DNA of 64,000 nucleotides from assembly GCF_001905845.1 (NCBI RefSeq), contig NZ_LIVZ01000002.1, forward strand, positions 744,001 to 808,000, read 5' to 3'. This document shows positions 33,835-42,806 of this stretch, in pieces (positions within the stretch are counted from its first letter, which is position 1; each line of letters starts with the position of its first letter). This DNA is from Streptomyces sp. TSRI0107. Its GTDB lineage: Bacteria > Actinomycetota > Actinomycetes > Streptomycetales > Streptomycetaceae. A model generated the notes under the pieces. The model saw only the letters and a program-made list of their open reading frames with translations. It was not told where the DNA came from and ran no database searches. A program made the position numbers and the translations under genes.

Positions 33835-34677
33835 ATGAAGCTCCGCAAGGTCACCGCCGCGGCTGCCGCCGCACTCGTCCTGTCGATCACCGCGACCGCC
33901 TGTGGCGGCGGCGACAAGGAAGGCGACAGCAACTCCGGCTCCGGCGGCGACAAGATCAAGATCGGTATCAAGTACGACCAGCCCGGTCTCGGCCTGAAGG
34001 AGCCGGGCGGTTCGTTCTCCGGCTTCGACGTCGACGTGGCGACGTACGTGGCCAAGGAGCTCGGCTACGAGCCCGACCAGATCGAGTGGGTCGAGACCAA
34101 GAGCGCCGACCGTGAGAACGCGCTCGCCCGCGGCGACGTGAAGTTCATCGCGGCGACCTACTCCATCACCGACGAGCGCAAGGAGAAGGTCGACTTCGCC
34201 GGTCCGTACCTGCTGGCTCACCAGGACCTGCTGGTCAAGAAGGACTCGGACATCACCGAGGCCACCGACCTCAACAACAAGAAGCTGTGCTCGGTCACCG
34301 GCTCGACGTCGGCTCAGAACGTCCACGACGACTTCGCGCCGAAGGCTCAGCTGAGGGAGTACGGCACCTACTCGGAGTGCATCGCCGGTCTCCAGAGCGG
34401 CGCCGTGGACGCGGTGACGACGGACGACTCGATCCTCGCGGGCTTCGCCGCGCAGGACCAGTACAAGGGTCAGTTCAAGCTCGCCGGCCTGAAGCTGAGC
34501 AACGAGAACTACGGCATCGGCGTCAGGAAGGGCGACACCGAGACCGTGAACAAGATCAACGACGCGCTGGAGAAGATGGTCAGCGACAAGTCGTGGAACA
34601 AGGCGGTCGAGGAGAACTTCGGCCCGGCCAACTACAAGAACGAGCCGGCGCCGCAGATCGGCAACATCGTCAAGTAG
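33835..34677 (+). CDS. gluB: Glutamate-binding lipoprotein
   Basis: Captures glutamate outside the membrane for GluACD. 280 residues: signal peptide ending in lipobox ITATAC with Cys23 as lipidation site, a Gly/Ser/Asp-rich linker, then a family 3 binding domain (GFDVDVATYVAKELGY, VKFIAATYSITDERKEKVDFAGPYL, GAVDAVTTDDSILAGF). AAAGGA lies eight bases before the chosen ATG; an ATG nine bases upstream overlaps that site. A hairpin follows the gene and may boost its mRNA relative to gluCD. Confidence 0.95.
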   Translation: MKLRKVTAAAAAALVLSITATACGGGDKEGDSNSGSGGDKIKIGIKYDQPGLGLKEPGGSFSGFDVDVATYVAKELGYEPDQIEWVETKSADRENALARGDVKFIAATYSITDERKEKVDFAGPYLLAHQDLLVKKDSDITEATDLNNKKLCSVTGSTSAQNVHDDFAPKAQLREYGTYSECIAGLQSGAVDAVTTDDSILAGFAAQDQYKGQFKLAGLKLSNENYGIGVRKGDTETVNKINDALEKMVSDKSWNKAVEENFGPANYKNEPAPQIGNIVK

Positions 34678-34715
34678 GCCCAGGACCGACCGTCCAAGTA
34701 ACGCGGGGTCTTTGA

Positions 34716-34755
34716 GGCGTGCCGCCGTCCGCTGCGATCAGGGCGGCGGCGCGCC
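34716..34755 (+). terminator. Intra-operon stem-loop between gluB and gluC
   Basis: A 12-bp stem with one T-G pair (GGCGTGCCGCCG with CGGCGGCGCGCC) and a 16-nt loop. There is no U-tract. The position after the binding-protein gene suits a partial terminator or 3' stabiliser. Confidence 0.6.
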
Positions 34756-34797
34756 GCGTCCTCCACGTACGCCACACACCCGGAAGCGCGGGAGATC

Positions 34798-35475
34798 GTG
34801 TTCGACTTTATTTCTGACTATGACGATCCAACCTTGTTGGGTGCCTTCTGGGTGACGGTGCAACTCACCGTGTTCTCCGCCGTCGGCTCCCTGGTCTGGG
34901 GCACGCTGCTGGCGGCGATGCGGGTCAGCCCGGTCCCGCTGATGCGGTGGTTCGGCACCGCATACGTGAACATCGTCCGGAACATCCCGCTGACCGTCAT
35001 CATCGTCTTCACCTCGCTCGGTCTCGCCGACATCTTCGGCATGACCATGGGTGCACCCGACGACTTCGAGGTACAGGGCTTCCGCCTCGCGGTGCTCGGT
35101 CTCGTCGCCTACACCGCGGCCTTCGTCTGCGAGGCGTTGCGCTCCGGCATCAACACCGTGCCGGTCGGGCAGGCCGAGGCGGCCCGCGCCATCGGCCTGA
35201 GCTTCAGCCAGGTGCTGCGGCTGATCGTGCTGCCGCAGGCCTTCCGCTCGGTCATCGGCCCGCTGGCGAACGTGCTGATCGCACTGACCAAGAACACGAC
35301 GGTGGCGGCCACGATCGGTGTCGCGGAAGCCGCGCTGCTGATGAAGGAAATGATCGAGAACGAGGCACAGACGCTGCTCATCGGCGCGGTCTTCGCCTTC
35401 GGTTTCGTGGTACTGACCCTGCCCACCGGCCTGTTCCTCGGCTGGCTGAGCAAGCGACTGGCGGTGAAGCGGTGA
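34798..35475 (+). CDS. gluC: Glutamate ABC transporter permease GluC
   Basis: 225-residue membrane permease of the HisMQ/GlnP type. About five helices, including LLGAFWVTVQLTVFSAVGSLVWGTLL, and the EAA loop EAARAIGLSFSQVLRLIVLPQAFR that docks on GluA. GTG start (GGGAG three bases upstream, unusually close). The stop codon overlaps the gluD start (GTGA). Confidence 0.94.
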   Translation: MFDFISDYDDPTLLGAFWVTVQLTVFSAVGSLVWGTLLAAMRVSPVPLMRWFGTAYVNIVRNIPLTVIIVFTSLGLADIFGMTMGAPDDFEVQGFRLAVLGLVAYTAAFVCEALRSGINTVPVGQAEAARAIGLSFSQVLRLIVLPQAFRSVIGPLANVLIALTKNTTVAATIGVAEAALLMKEMIENEAQTLLIGAVFAFGFVVLTLPTGLFLGWLSKRLAVKR

Positions 35476-36380
35476 CCTCCGTTCTGTACGACGCGCCCGG
35501 CCCCCGGGCCAAGCGGCGCAACATCATCTTCTCCGTCGTCTTCGTCGCCCTCCTCGCGCTCCTTCTGTGGTGGGTCTACAGGACGATGGACGAGAAGGGC
35601 CAGCTGGAGTGGGCCCTGTGGAAGCCGTTCACCCAGTCCGAGGCCTGGACGACGTATCTGATCCCCGGCCTCGAGAACACGCTCAAGGCCGCGGCGCTCG
35701 CCATGGTCATCGCCCTCCCGCTGGGCGCCTTCTTCGGCATCGCGCGGATGTCCGACCACCGGTGGGTGCGCGTCCCGGCCGGCGCGGTGGTCGAGTTCTT
35801 CCGGGCCATCCCGGTGCTGCTGCTGATGCTGTTCGCCAACGAGCTGTACGCCCGCTACACGGACGTGACCAGTGAGGACCGGCCGCTGTACGCGGTGGTC
35901 ACCGGTCTGGTGCTCTACAACGCCTCGGTCCTCGCCGAGATCGTCCGCGCGGGCATCCTGTCGCTGCCCAAGGGGCAGACTGAGGCGGCCCAGGCGATCG
36001 GTCTGCGCAAGGGCCAGACGATGACCAGCATCCTGCTGCCGCAGGCGGTCACGGCGATGCTCCCGGCGATCGTCACCCAGCTGGTCGTCATCGTGAAGGA
36101 CACCGCGCTGGGCGGCGTGATGCTCGGCTTCACCGAGCTGCTGAACTCGCGCGGCACGCTCGCGGCCAACTACGCGAACGTCATCCCCAGCTTCATCGTG
36201 GTGGCGATCATCTACATCGTCCTCAACTTCGTCCTCACCAGCTTCGCGAGCTGGCTGGAGGGCAAGCTGCGGCGCAGCAAGCGGTCGACGGGCGCGGTGC
36301 TGCACGCGGAGGACGTCGACGATCTGAACGCCGCCGAGGTCGGTGGTGCACCCGGGTCAGGGGTCGGCAAGACGGTCTGA
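35472..36380 (+). CDS. gluD: Glutamate ABC transporter permease GluD
   Basis: 302-residue partner permease of GluC. Membrane helices start with NIIFSVVFVALLALLLWWVY. The EAA loop is TEAAQAIGLRKGQTMTSILLPQAV. It has a charged cytoplasmic C-terminal tail of about 50 residues (RRSKRSTGAVLHAEDVDDL). GTG start inside the gluC stop, so translation is coupled. A strong terminator follows 22 bases after the stop codon. Confidence 0.94.
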   Translation: MTSVLYDAPGPRAKRRNIIFSVVFVALLALLLWWVYRTMDEKGQLEWALWKPFTQSEAWTTYLIPGLENTLKAAALAMVIALPLGAFFGIARMSDHRWVRVPAGAVVEFFRAIPVLLLMLFANELYARYTDVTSEDRPLYAVVTGLVLYNASVLAEIVRAGILSLPKGQTEAAQAIGLRKGQTMTSILLPQAVTAMLPAIVTQLVVIVKDTALGGVMLGFTELLNSRGTLAANYANVIPSFIVVAIIYIVLNFVLTSFASWLEGKLRRSKRSTGAVLHAEDVDDLNAAEVGGAPGSGVGKTV

Positions 36381-36402
36381 TGGTCGGTCAATAACCGTCC
36401 GT

Positions 36403-36442
36403 GACGCAGGGGCAGTGGCATGATCGCCACTGCCCCTGTGTC
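36403..36442 (+). terminator. Terminator of the gluABCD operon
   Basis: A 17-bp stem with one G-T pair (GACGCAGGGGCAGTGGC against GCCACTGCCCCTGTGTC), loop ATGATC, placed between gluD and the monooxygenase gene. Confidence 0.9.
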
Positions 36443-36557
36443 ACTTGACGCAAGCACCGGCAATGGGTTGCATACGTTCTGTGATCGTGCACCCTGCTCC
36501 AACTTCCTGTTCACACCCGTCCCTCAGGACACCGCCACGGGCAGGGGGCGCAGCGCC

Positions 36558-38213
36558 GTGGACCCGGTGATCATTGTCGGAGCGGGGCCCGTCGGGCTCA
36601 CGCTCGCCCTGGCGCTGGCGCGTCAGGAGGTGCCGTCCGTCGTCCTGGACGAGGGTCCGGGCAAGGACGAGCCACGACTCGCGCGTACCGTCGTGCTGCG
36701 CGAGGACACCGCCGCCCTGATCGGACGGCTGACCGGTGTGCCGCTCTCCGAAGCGGGCGCCCGCTGGGCCGGATGGCGGTCGATGCGGCGCAAGCAGGTG
36801 ATGCGCGAGATCACGTTCGGCGAGGCCCCGGAGGAAGCCGAGGGAGACGAGGCCGCCACACCGCTCGCCTCCCCCCTGCACATCGCACAGCACGTGCTGA
36901 CCGGCGCCCTGCGCGCCGCGATCGCCCGCGAACGGCTCGTCAAGATCGCCGTGGAGAGCCGGCTGGACACCATCGAGCAGGAGGCCTCGGGCGTCACCGC
37001 GCACACCCGCGGCCCCAAGGGCACCTGGTGGCGCGGAAGTTACCTGGTCGGCTGCGACGGCCCCCGCTCCACCGTGCGCAAACTCCAGGACATCCGCTTC
37101 CCCGGCCGTACGGCGGTGGAGCGACACGCCGTGGCCGCGCTGCGCACGGAACTCAAGTGGACCGGTCAGGCGTTGCTCCACCGGATGCCGCCCTGGCGGA
37201 CGTCGGGCCCCTCGGCCGGGGAGGTGACCGGGCGCCCGCTCCCGGAGGGTGTCTGGCGACTGGACTGGCTGCTGCCGCCCGGCAAGGACCTGGTCACGCC
37301 CGAGCTGCTGATGGACCGGGTCCGGGAGACCCTGGCCGGCTGGTCGGACGGCGCGTCACCGTCGTACGAACTGCTGGACACCGGAGTCCACACGGTCCAC
37401 CACCGGCTGGCCCGGCGCTGGCGGGCGGGCCGGGTCTTCCTCGCCGGGGACGCGGCGCACCTGCTCGGCGCGCTCGGCACGCAGGGCCTGGACGAGGGGC
37501 TGCGGGACGCCGACAACCTCGCCTGGAAGCTGGCGCTGGCCTGGCACCACGGGCCGCACGAGGCGCTGCTGGACAGCTATCAGGAGGAGCGGCGCGCCGT
37601 CGTCGCCGCCCGGCTGCGGGCCGCCGACCAGGCGCTCCCGCTGCTGCGCGGCGGCAAGGGCCTGCGCTCGTACGTCCCCGGCACCGCCCGCGGCCACGAC
37701 GCGCTGCTCACCGACGGGCACCTCGGCAGCGGACCGCTCGGCGCGCCGGGGACGTACGCCGGATCCCCGCTGGCGCCCCGGCACAGCGAGGCCGAGGTCC
37801 CGGTCGACACCCCGCCGGGTGCGCCGGTCACCGATGTGGTGGTCACGGCGGAGGACGGCTCCTTCGTGTGGCTGCGGGACCGGCTGGGCCGCGGCGCGCT
37901 GCTCGTCGTGCTCGTCGCGCCGGGCACGGGCGTGTGGGAGCGCAAGCACTGGGTGTCGGCCGGGATCATGCCCCGGCTCGCGGCCGCGGTGACGGCGCTG
38001 CCCCACCCCGCCGAGCTGCTGGTCGCCGAGCACTATCCCGGTGCGGCCCCGCACACCGTGCTCCTCGTCCGCCCCGACGGCCATCTGGTCACGGCGCTGA
38101 ACGGGGTGCGCCCGGCCGACCTGTACACGGCGGCCGAGGCGACGCTCGGCGGCCCGGTGAAGGCGCCGGGGAGGGCGGAGGCCGGCGCCGGGGCCGGGGC
38201 GGGCTCACGCTGA
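36558..38213 (+). CDS. FAD-dependent aromatic-type monooxygenase
   Basis: Flavoprotein of the PheA/TfdB hydroxylase family. 551 residues from GTG 36558 (AGGGGG upstream), giving MDPVIIVGAGPVGLTLALAL with the FAD-binding GxGxxG at the N-terminus. Further motifs: YLVGCDGPRSTVRKL (DG motif) and RVFLAGDAAHLLGALGTQGLDEGLRDADNLAWKL (GD motif). A C-terminal thioredoxin-like region follows (GRGALLVVLVAPG, LLVRPDGHLVTALNGVRP) and ends in a Gly/Ala-rich tail. The open frame extends upstream to 36420, but that start would lie in the terminator. No pathway partners adjoin it, so the substrate is unknown. Confidence 0.88.
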   Translation: MDPVIIVGAGPVGLTLALALARQEVPSVVLDEGPGKDEPRLARTVVLREDTAALIGRLTGVPLSEAGARWAGWRSMRRKQVMREITFGEAPEEAEGDEAATPLASPLHIAQHVLTGALRAAIARERLVKIAVESRLDTIEQEASGVTAHTRGPKGTWWRGSYLVGCDGPRSTVRKLQDIRFPGRTAVERHAVAALRTELKWTGQALLHRMPPWRTSGPSAGEVTGRPLPEGVWRLDWLLPPGKDLVTPELLMDRVRETLAGWSDGASPSYELLDTGVHTVHHRLARRWRAGRVFLAGDAAHLLGALGTQGLDEGLRDADNLAWKLALAWHHGPHEALLDSYQEERRAVVAARLRAADQALPLLRGGKGLRSYVPGTARGHDALLTDGHLGSGPLGAPGTYAGSPLAPRHSEAEVPVDTPPGAPVTDVVVTAEDGSFVWLRDRLGRGALLVVLVAPGTGVWERKHWVSAGIMPRLAAAVTALPHPAELLVAEHYPGAAPHTVLLVRPDGHLVTALNGVRPADLYTAAEATLGGPVKAPGRAEAGAGAGAGSR

Positions 38214-38258
38214 GAGCCCGCACCCACGGTCACCGTGTGTCCACATGGTGACAGTGAG

Positions 38259-38287
38259 TTGACCCGTCCCGACCGGCATGGTGTACT
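38259..38287 (+). promoter_or_regulatory. Promoter of the cysteine-dioxygenase operon leader
   Basis: TTGACC (38259-38264), a 17-bp spacer, and TGTACT (38282-38287). The GTG of the leader peptide lies seven bases further on, at the predicted transcription start, so the message should be leaderless. Confidence 0.7.
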
Positions 38288-38294
38288 CCGGATC

Positions 38295-38381
38295 GTGACC
38301 GACACCTACGTGCGCCTGTGGCGGAGGGTCCATATGGACCTCGTCCGCTATGCGGGCTGCGTGTGTCGACCGTCCTGCTGA
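38295..38381 (+). CDS. Cys-rich leader peptide (putative cysteine attenuator)
   Basis: A 28-codon frame starts at the GTG where transcription should begin; an internal ATG at 38334 gives the shorter MDLVRYAGCVCRPSC. Three of its last seven codons are cysteine, including the codon before the stop. The HMDL...CR pattern resembles leader peptides in front of sulfur genes in Streptomyces and the leaderless polycysteine ORFs of mycobacteria, which act as cysteine-responsive attenuators. It lies 75 bp upstream of the cysteine dioxygenase start. The frame and promoter are seen directly; attenuation is inferred. Confidence 0.72.
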   Translation: MTDTYVRLWRRVHMDLVRYAGCVCRPSC

Positions 38382-38456
38382 TCTCGCCCCTCCCTCTGCC
38401 GCGCGCCGCCGAGGCGTCGTCGCGCGTGCTCACGCGAACTCACCAGGACGGTCCAC

Positions 38457-39005
38457 GTGTCTGCGCTTTCCTTCTCCCGTTCCGTTTCCGCCCCTGCCGC
38501 CCGGCAGGCCGCCCCTCCCACCCAGGCCGACCTGCTGGACTTCGCCCGGCGTACGGCCGCCGACACCGAACTGATCGACTCACTGCCGCTCGACCCGGAG
38601 GGCCGCACCTGGGTACGGCTCCAGGGGCCCGGCGGCAGTGAGGCCTGGCTGATCGGCTGGCCGCCCGGCACGGGCACCGGCTGGCACGATCACGCCGACT
38701 CGGTCGGTGCCTTCGTCACCGCGCGCGGCGAGCTGACGGAGAACGCGCTCGCCGCGCGGCTGCCCACCGACGGCTGGAAGACCCTCGAACTCAGCGAGGG
38801 CGTGGACCGGGAGCGCCTGCTGCCGGCCGGGCAGGGCCGCGCCTTCGGCCACCACCACGTCCACGAGGTCCTCAACGGGTCTCCCGATCGGCACGCGATC
38901 TCCGTCCACGCCTACTATCCGCCGCTTCCGCAGATCCGCCGCTACAGTCGCAGCGGCCAGGTGCTGCGCCTGGAGCACGTCGAGCGCCCGGAGGACTGGC
39001 AGTGA
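38457..39005 (+). CDS. Cysteine dioxygenase-family protein
   Basis: Oxidises cysteine to cysteine sulfinate, using mononuclear iron in a cupin. 182 residues; the first cupin motif has His77 and His79 in GWHDHADSVGAF and Glu92 in RGELTE, and the second has the cluster FGHHHVHEVLN (132-136). Family members of this size use the three-His iron site. GTG start following AGGACGG. The stop overlaps the rhodanese start (GTGA), so the pair is coupled. The upstream leader peptide suggests control by cysteinyl-tRNA charging. Confidence 0.9.
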   Translation: MSALSFSRSVSAPAARQAAPPTQADLLDFARRTAADTELIDSLPLDPEGRTWVRLQGPGGSEAWLIGWPPGTGTGWHDHADSVGAFVTARGELTENALAARLPTDGWKTLELSEGVDRERLLPAGQGRAFGHHHVHEVLNGSPDRHAISVHAYYPPLPQIRRYSRSGQVLRLEHVERPEDWQ

Positions 39006-39415
39006 GCGGCGAGCGCGAGGTCCCGGTCGGCATCGACGAGTTCCTGGAGCGGGTCCGGGCCCGCTACGAGCGGATCGGGCCGCGGGAGGCGTACGACGCC
39101 CAGCAGAGCGGTGAGGCACTGCTGGTGGACATCCGGTACGCCGCCCTGCGCGAGCGGGACGGTCTGATCCCCGGCGCCCTCGTCGTGGAACGCAACGAGC
39201 TGGAGTGGCGCCTCGACCCCTGGGGCAGCCACCGTCTGCCCGAGGCCACCGGTCACGACCTCCGGGTCGTGGTGGTCTGCAACGAGGGATACGCGTCGAG
39301 CCTCGCGGCCGACTCGCTGCACCGGCTCGGCCTGCACCGGGCCACGGATCTGGTGGGCGGCTTCCAGGGGTGGCGGGCGGCGGGGCTGCCGGTGGTGGCC
39401 CAGACGGGTCGGTGA
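39002..39415 (+). CDS. Rhodanese-like sulfurtransferase
   Basis: Single-domain sulfurtransferase, 137 residues, active-site Cys93 in VVCNEGYASSLAA. N-terminal CH2A-like part VDIRYAALRERDGLIPGALVVERNELEWRLDP and C-terminal GFQGWRAAGLPVV. It probably handles sulfane sulfur produced in cysteine catabolism, given translational coupling to the cysteine dioxygenase gene. Confidence 0.93.
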   Translation: MSGEREVPVGIDEFLERVRARYERIGPREAYDAQQSGEALLVDIRYAALRERDGLIPGALVVERNELEWRLDPWGSHRLPEATGHDLRVVVVCNEGYASSLAADSLHRLGLHRATDLVGGFQGWRAAGLPVVAQTGR

Positions 39416-39418
39416 TCC

Positions 39419-39499
39419 GGTCCGGGGTCGGAAGTCTGCTCGGTCCGGGGTAGGGACCCTGCTCTGTCCGGGGTCGGAAGTCTGCTGCGCGGTCCGGGG
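39419..39499. repeat. Degenerate 23-25 bp tandem repeat after the rhodanese gene
   Basis: GGTCCGGGGTCGGAAGTCTG recurs at about 39419 and 39466, with a diverged copy at 39442 and a fourth start at 39491 that becomes the left arm of the terminator. Confidence 0.8.
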
Positions 39500-39517
39500 C
39501 AGGAGCCGCCCCGGACC
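39491..39517. terminator. Terminator between the rhodanese and binding-lipoprotein genes
   Basis: GGTCCGGGGC pairs perfectly with GCCCCGGACC over a 7-nt loop, between convergent stop codons. Confidence 0.85.
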
Positions 39518-39521
39518 AGGG

Positions 39522-40493
39522 TCAGAAGTCCTCCGGCGGGCAGTACAGCGGAACCAGGTCGGCGTTGTCCTTGGTGACCAGGCGCAGCGGCGTCTTGGCG
39601 ATCTTGTCGGCCTCGGTCTTCTCGCCGCGCAGCAGGGCGATGGTGTTCGTCACCGCCAACTCGCCGGTTTCGGCCGCCGAGTTGGCGACGGTGGCGGAGA
39701 AGCGTCCGTCCTTCAGCGCGGCGAGGCCTTCGTCGGTGCCGTTGACCGTCACGATCTTCACCTGGCCGGCGCCGGCCGCGTCGAACGCCTTGCGGACGGC
39801 GAACGCCATCTGCTCGTTGGCGACGAAGGCGTACGTGAGGTCGGGGTGGCTGCGGATCATGTCCTCGGCGACTCGCCGGGCCTCGGCCGGGTCGTACATG
39901 CCGGGCGCTTCGGCCACCACCTCGGCGTTGTCCGGCAGCGCCGAGGTGAAGCCGCCCACCAGCAGGTCGGAGGCGGCGCCCGGGGCACCCGCGACGATGC
40001 CGACCGTCACGGGCCGACCGGCCGCGTCCTCGGCGATCCATTCGGCGTCCAGCCGGCCTGCCGCCTTCAGATCGACCACGACCGCGCCGAGGATGTCCGA
40101 GGTGTCCTCGGGCACCACCGAGGTGAGGAAGACCGGGATGTCCGCGTCGCGGGCCCTGGCGATGTGCTTCTCCAGCGCGTCGACGTCGACGGTCTGGACG
40201 ATCAGGGCGTCGACGTCCCGGGCGATCATGTCCTCTATGTTGGCCAGTTCGCCTGCGGAGTCCTGACCCGAGTCGGCCGTGTACAGGTCGACCAGGTTGT
40301 TCCTGGCCTCCTGCTCGATCGACCGCTGGAGGCAGGTGTGGAACTGGGTGGTGCCGCCGTTGACGAATCCCAGTGTGTCGGGACCGTCGGCCGCCTGCCC
40401 GGCGGTCGATCGCAGCTGACAGCCGCTCAGCGCGAGGCCGACGCCGAGGAGGGACGCGGCCAGCGCTCTTCGGGAGCGGGCGGACACGGGCAT
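39522..40493 (-). CDS. Sugar-type ABC transporter substrate-binding lipoprotein (orphan)
   Basis: 323 residues with a signal peptide ending in lipobox LALSGC, then a periplasmic binding protein type 1 fold like RbsB: TLGFVNGGTTQFHTCLQ, IEDMIARDVDALIVQTVDVDALEKH, VTVGIVAGAPGAASDLL, FVANEQMAFAVRKAFDAAG and VNGTDEGLAALKDG. The ATG start follows AAAGG. No permease or ATPase gene is adjacent, so it must work with components elsewhere or as a sensor. The ligand is unknown; the fold suggests a pentose or similar. Confidence 0.88.
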   Translation of the reverse strand: MPVSARSRRALAASLLGVGLALSGCQLRSTAGQAADGPDTLGFVNGGTTQFHTCLQRSIEQEARNNLVDLYTADSGQDSAGELANIEDMIARDVDALIVQTVDVDALEKHIARARDADIPVFLTSVVPEDTSDILGAVVVDLKAAGRLDAEWIAEDAAGRPVTVGIVAGAPGAASDLLVGGFTSALPDNAEVVAEAPGMYDPAEARRVAEDMIRSHPDLTYAFVANEQMAFAVRKAFDAAGAGQVKIVTVNGTDEGLAALKDGRFSATVANSAAETGELAVTNTIALLRGEKTEADKIAKTPLRLVTKDNADLVPLYCPPEDF

Positions 40494-40740
40494 GACGGGG
40501 CCGCCTTTCGGGCGTCTGGGATGCGGGCACAGCCGTGCGGGCACGCGGGATGCGCGTACGGATGCGTGGCCGTGCGGCAGCAGACGGTACCGGCGGCGGG
40601 GAGTGGATCATCCTTCCAGGCGCGCAAGGTAATCGTGCGTTCCGTGAGACGAGGTGTCCATCGGCCCTACTCGGCCCTGCGCGCGATCGGTGCTCCCGCC
40701 CGCCCTCCGTGACCAGGGCCCGTCGTGGCGCGCGGCCGCT

Positions 40741-41514
40741 TCAGAACCCCTCGTCCTCCAGGAACTCCGTGTCCTCCCCCTCCTCCTCCAGCGCCTGCCG
40801 GACGATCCGCAGGGCCATGCCCTCGGAGTAGCCCTTGCGGGCCAGCATCCCGGCGAGGCGGCGCAGTCGTTTGTCGCGGTCGAGCCCGCGGGTGGCGCGC
40901 AGCTTGCGGGCGACCAGCTCGCGCGCGGTCGCCTCCTCCTGCTCGGAGTCGAGCTGGGCGACGGCCGCGTCGATCAGCGTGGAGTCGACGCCCTTGGTGC
41001 GCAGTTCCCGGGCGAGCGCCCGCCGGGCCAGCCCTCGGCCGTGGTGCCGGGACTCCACCCAGGCGTCCGCGAAGGCGCTGTCGTCGATCAGTCCGACCTC
41101 CTCGAACCGGGACAGCACCTCCTCGGCGACCTCGTCCGGGATCTCCCGCTTGCGGAGGGCGTCCGCGAGTTGCTTGCGGGTGCGTGGGGTCCCGGTGAGC
41201 AGGCGCAGGCAGATCGCCCGTGCCCGCTCAGCCGGGTCCCCCGAGGACTCCCCCTGCTCGGCCCTCGACGAGGAGGAGGGGCCCCCGTCCTCGGTGGACG
41301 GGTCTCCGAAGCCGCGCCGCCGGCGCCCACGCCCCCGGCGTGAGCCACCCGCGCCGCTCCGGTCACCGCCGCTCGTCCCCCCGCCGGGGTACGAGTCGCC
41401 GTCCGGCCGACCGTCGCCGTGCCCGGCGGCCCGCCGTTCGCCGTCATGCCCCGGCTCCGGCTCCCGCGGGGTGCCGGGGTAGGCGTACTCGGCCCAGTCG
41501 GTTCGCCGTGTCAC
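40741..41514 (-). CDS. recX: Regulatory protein RecX
   Basis: Binds RecA filaments and inhibits recombinase activity. 257 residues: the first about 90 are a Gly/Arg/Ser/Pro-rich, likely disordered extension (GRGRRRRG within it), longer than in E. coli RecX (166 aa). The three-helix RecX repeats follow ([58 protein letters not shown]). GTG start three bases after the recA stop, so recA-recX are cotranscribed. Confidence 0.95.
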   Translation of the reverse strand: MTRRTDWAEYAYPGTPREPEPGHDGERRAAGHGDGRPDGDSYPGGGTSGGDRSGAGGSRRGRGRRRRGFGDPSTEDGGPSSSSRAEQGESSGDPAERARAICLRLLTGTPRTRKQLADALRKREIPDEVAEEVLSRFEEVGLIDDSAFADAWVESRHHGRGLARRALARELRTKGVDSTLIDAAVAQLDSEQEEATARELVARKLRATRGLDRDKRLRRLAGMLARKGYSEGMALRIVRQALEEEGEDTEFLEDEGF

Positions 41515-41517
41515 GGG

Positions 41518-42645
41518 TCAGCTCTTGGCAGCCGCGGCCTTGGTCTTGGCCGTCTTGGCCGCCGCCGGCGCGGGCACCGACTTGGCGGTGTCGTCCGCGG
41601 CGGTGGTGACCGCGGCGTCCGTGCCCGACTCGGCCGCCGGCTCCTCGGGCCGCACACCGACGCCCAGCTTCTCCTTGATCTTCTTCTCGATCTCGTTGGC
41701 CAGGTCGGGGTTGTCCTTGAGGAAGTTGCGCGCGTTCTCCTTGCCCTGGCCGAGCTGGTCGCCCTCGTACGTGTACCAGGCGCCGGCCTTGCGGACGAAG
41801 CCGTGCTCCACGCCCATGTCGATCAGGCCGCCCTCGCGGCTGATGCCCTGGCCGTAGAGGATGTCGAACTCGGCCTGCTTGAAGGGCGGCGCGACCTTGT
41901 TCTTGACGACCTTGCACCGGGTGCGGTTGCCGACCGCCTCCGTGCCGTCCTTCAGGGTCTCGATGCGGCGGATGTCGATGCGCACCGAGGCGTAGAACTT
42001 CAGCGCCCGGCCACCGGTCGTGGTCTCGGGGGAGCCGAACATCACACCGATCTTCTCGCGGAGCTGGTTGATGAAGATCGCCGTGGTCTTGGACTGGTTG
42101 AGCGCGCTGGTGATCTTCCGCAGGGCCTGGCTCATCAGGCGGGCCTGCAGACCGACGTGGCTGTCGCCCATCTCACCCTCGATCTCCGCGCGCGGGACGA
42201 GCGCGGCGACGGAGTCGATGACGATCAGGTCGAGAGCACCGGAGCGGACCAGCATGTCCACGATCTCCAGGGCCTGCTCGCCGTTGTCGGGCTGGGAGAG
42301 GATGAGGTTGTCGATGTCGACGCCGAGCTTGCGCGCGTACTCGGGGTCGAGGGCGTGCTCCGCGTCCACGAAGGCGACCTGGCCGCCGGCCTTCTGCGCG
42401 TTGGCCACGGCGTGCAGCGTGAGCGTGGTCTTACCGGAGGACTCCGGTCCGTAGATCTCCACCACACGGCCGCGGGGCAGGCCGCCCACGCCGAGGGCCA
42501 CGTCGAGCGCGGTCGACCCGGTCGGGATGACCTCGATGGGCTCCTTCGACCGCTCGCCCATGCGCATGACGGCGCCCTTGCCGAATTGTCGTTCAATCTG
42601 CGCGAGGGCGGCGTCGAGAGCCTTCTCGCGGTCGGTTCCTGCCAT
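41518..42645 (-). CDS. recA: Recombinase RecA
   Basis: Homologous recombination protein and co-protease for LexA cleavage. 375 residues starting [18 protein letters not shown], Walker A GPESSGKT (66-73), DNA-binding loop region [19 protein letters not shown], and [12 protein letters not shown]. The C-terminal tail is Ala/Lys/Thr-rich ([17 protein letters not shown]), as in other Streptomyces RecA. ATG 42645 is preceded by GGTGG. It is driven from a consensus promoter with a LexA half-site about 160 bp upstream. Confidence 0.98.
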   Translation of the reverse strand: MAGTDREKALDAALAQIERQFGKGAVMRMGERSKEPIEVIPTGSTALDVALGVGGLPRGRVVEIYGPESSGKTTLTLHAVANAQKAGGQVAFVDAEHALDPEYARKLGVDIDNLILSQPDNGEQALEIVDMLVRSGALDLIVIDSVAALVPRAEIEGEMGDSHVGLQARLMSQALRKITSALNQSKTTAIFINQLREKIGVMFGSPETTTGGRALKFYASVRIDIRRIETLKDGTEAVGNRTRCKVVKNKVAPPFKQAEFDILYGQGISREGGLIDMGVEHGFVRKAGAWYTYEGDQLGQGKENARNFLKDNPDLANEIEKKIKEKLGVGVRPEEPAAESGTDAAVTTAADDTAKSVPAPAAAKTAKTKAAAAKS

Positions 42646-42806
42646 GGGTTCCACCCGGTTTGCTTGAGTCGATCGCTTCACGTCAAAGACGCTAACGCCT
42701 GCCACTGACAATGCGCCCCGACGCGGGTCCGGCCTGTGGATAACCCGGACATTTCTCCCCTCATAACAGGTCGAAACGCCCACCGAGAGCCTCGCCGGAG
42801 CTTCCA

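Noticed and set aside
36420..36557. Earlier start for the flavin monooxygenase
   Set aside because: The ATG at 36420 lies within the gluD terminator loop and would put 46 unrelated residues before the Rossmann fold; GTG 36558 has a good ribosome binding site.
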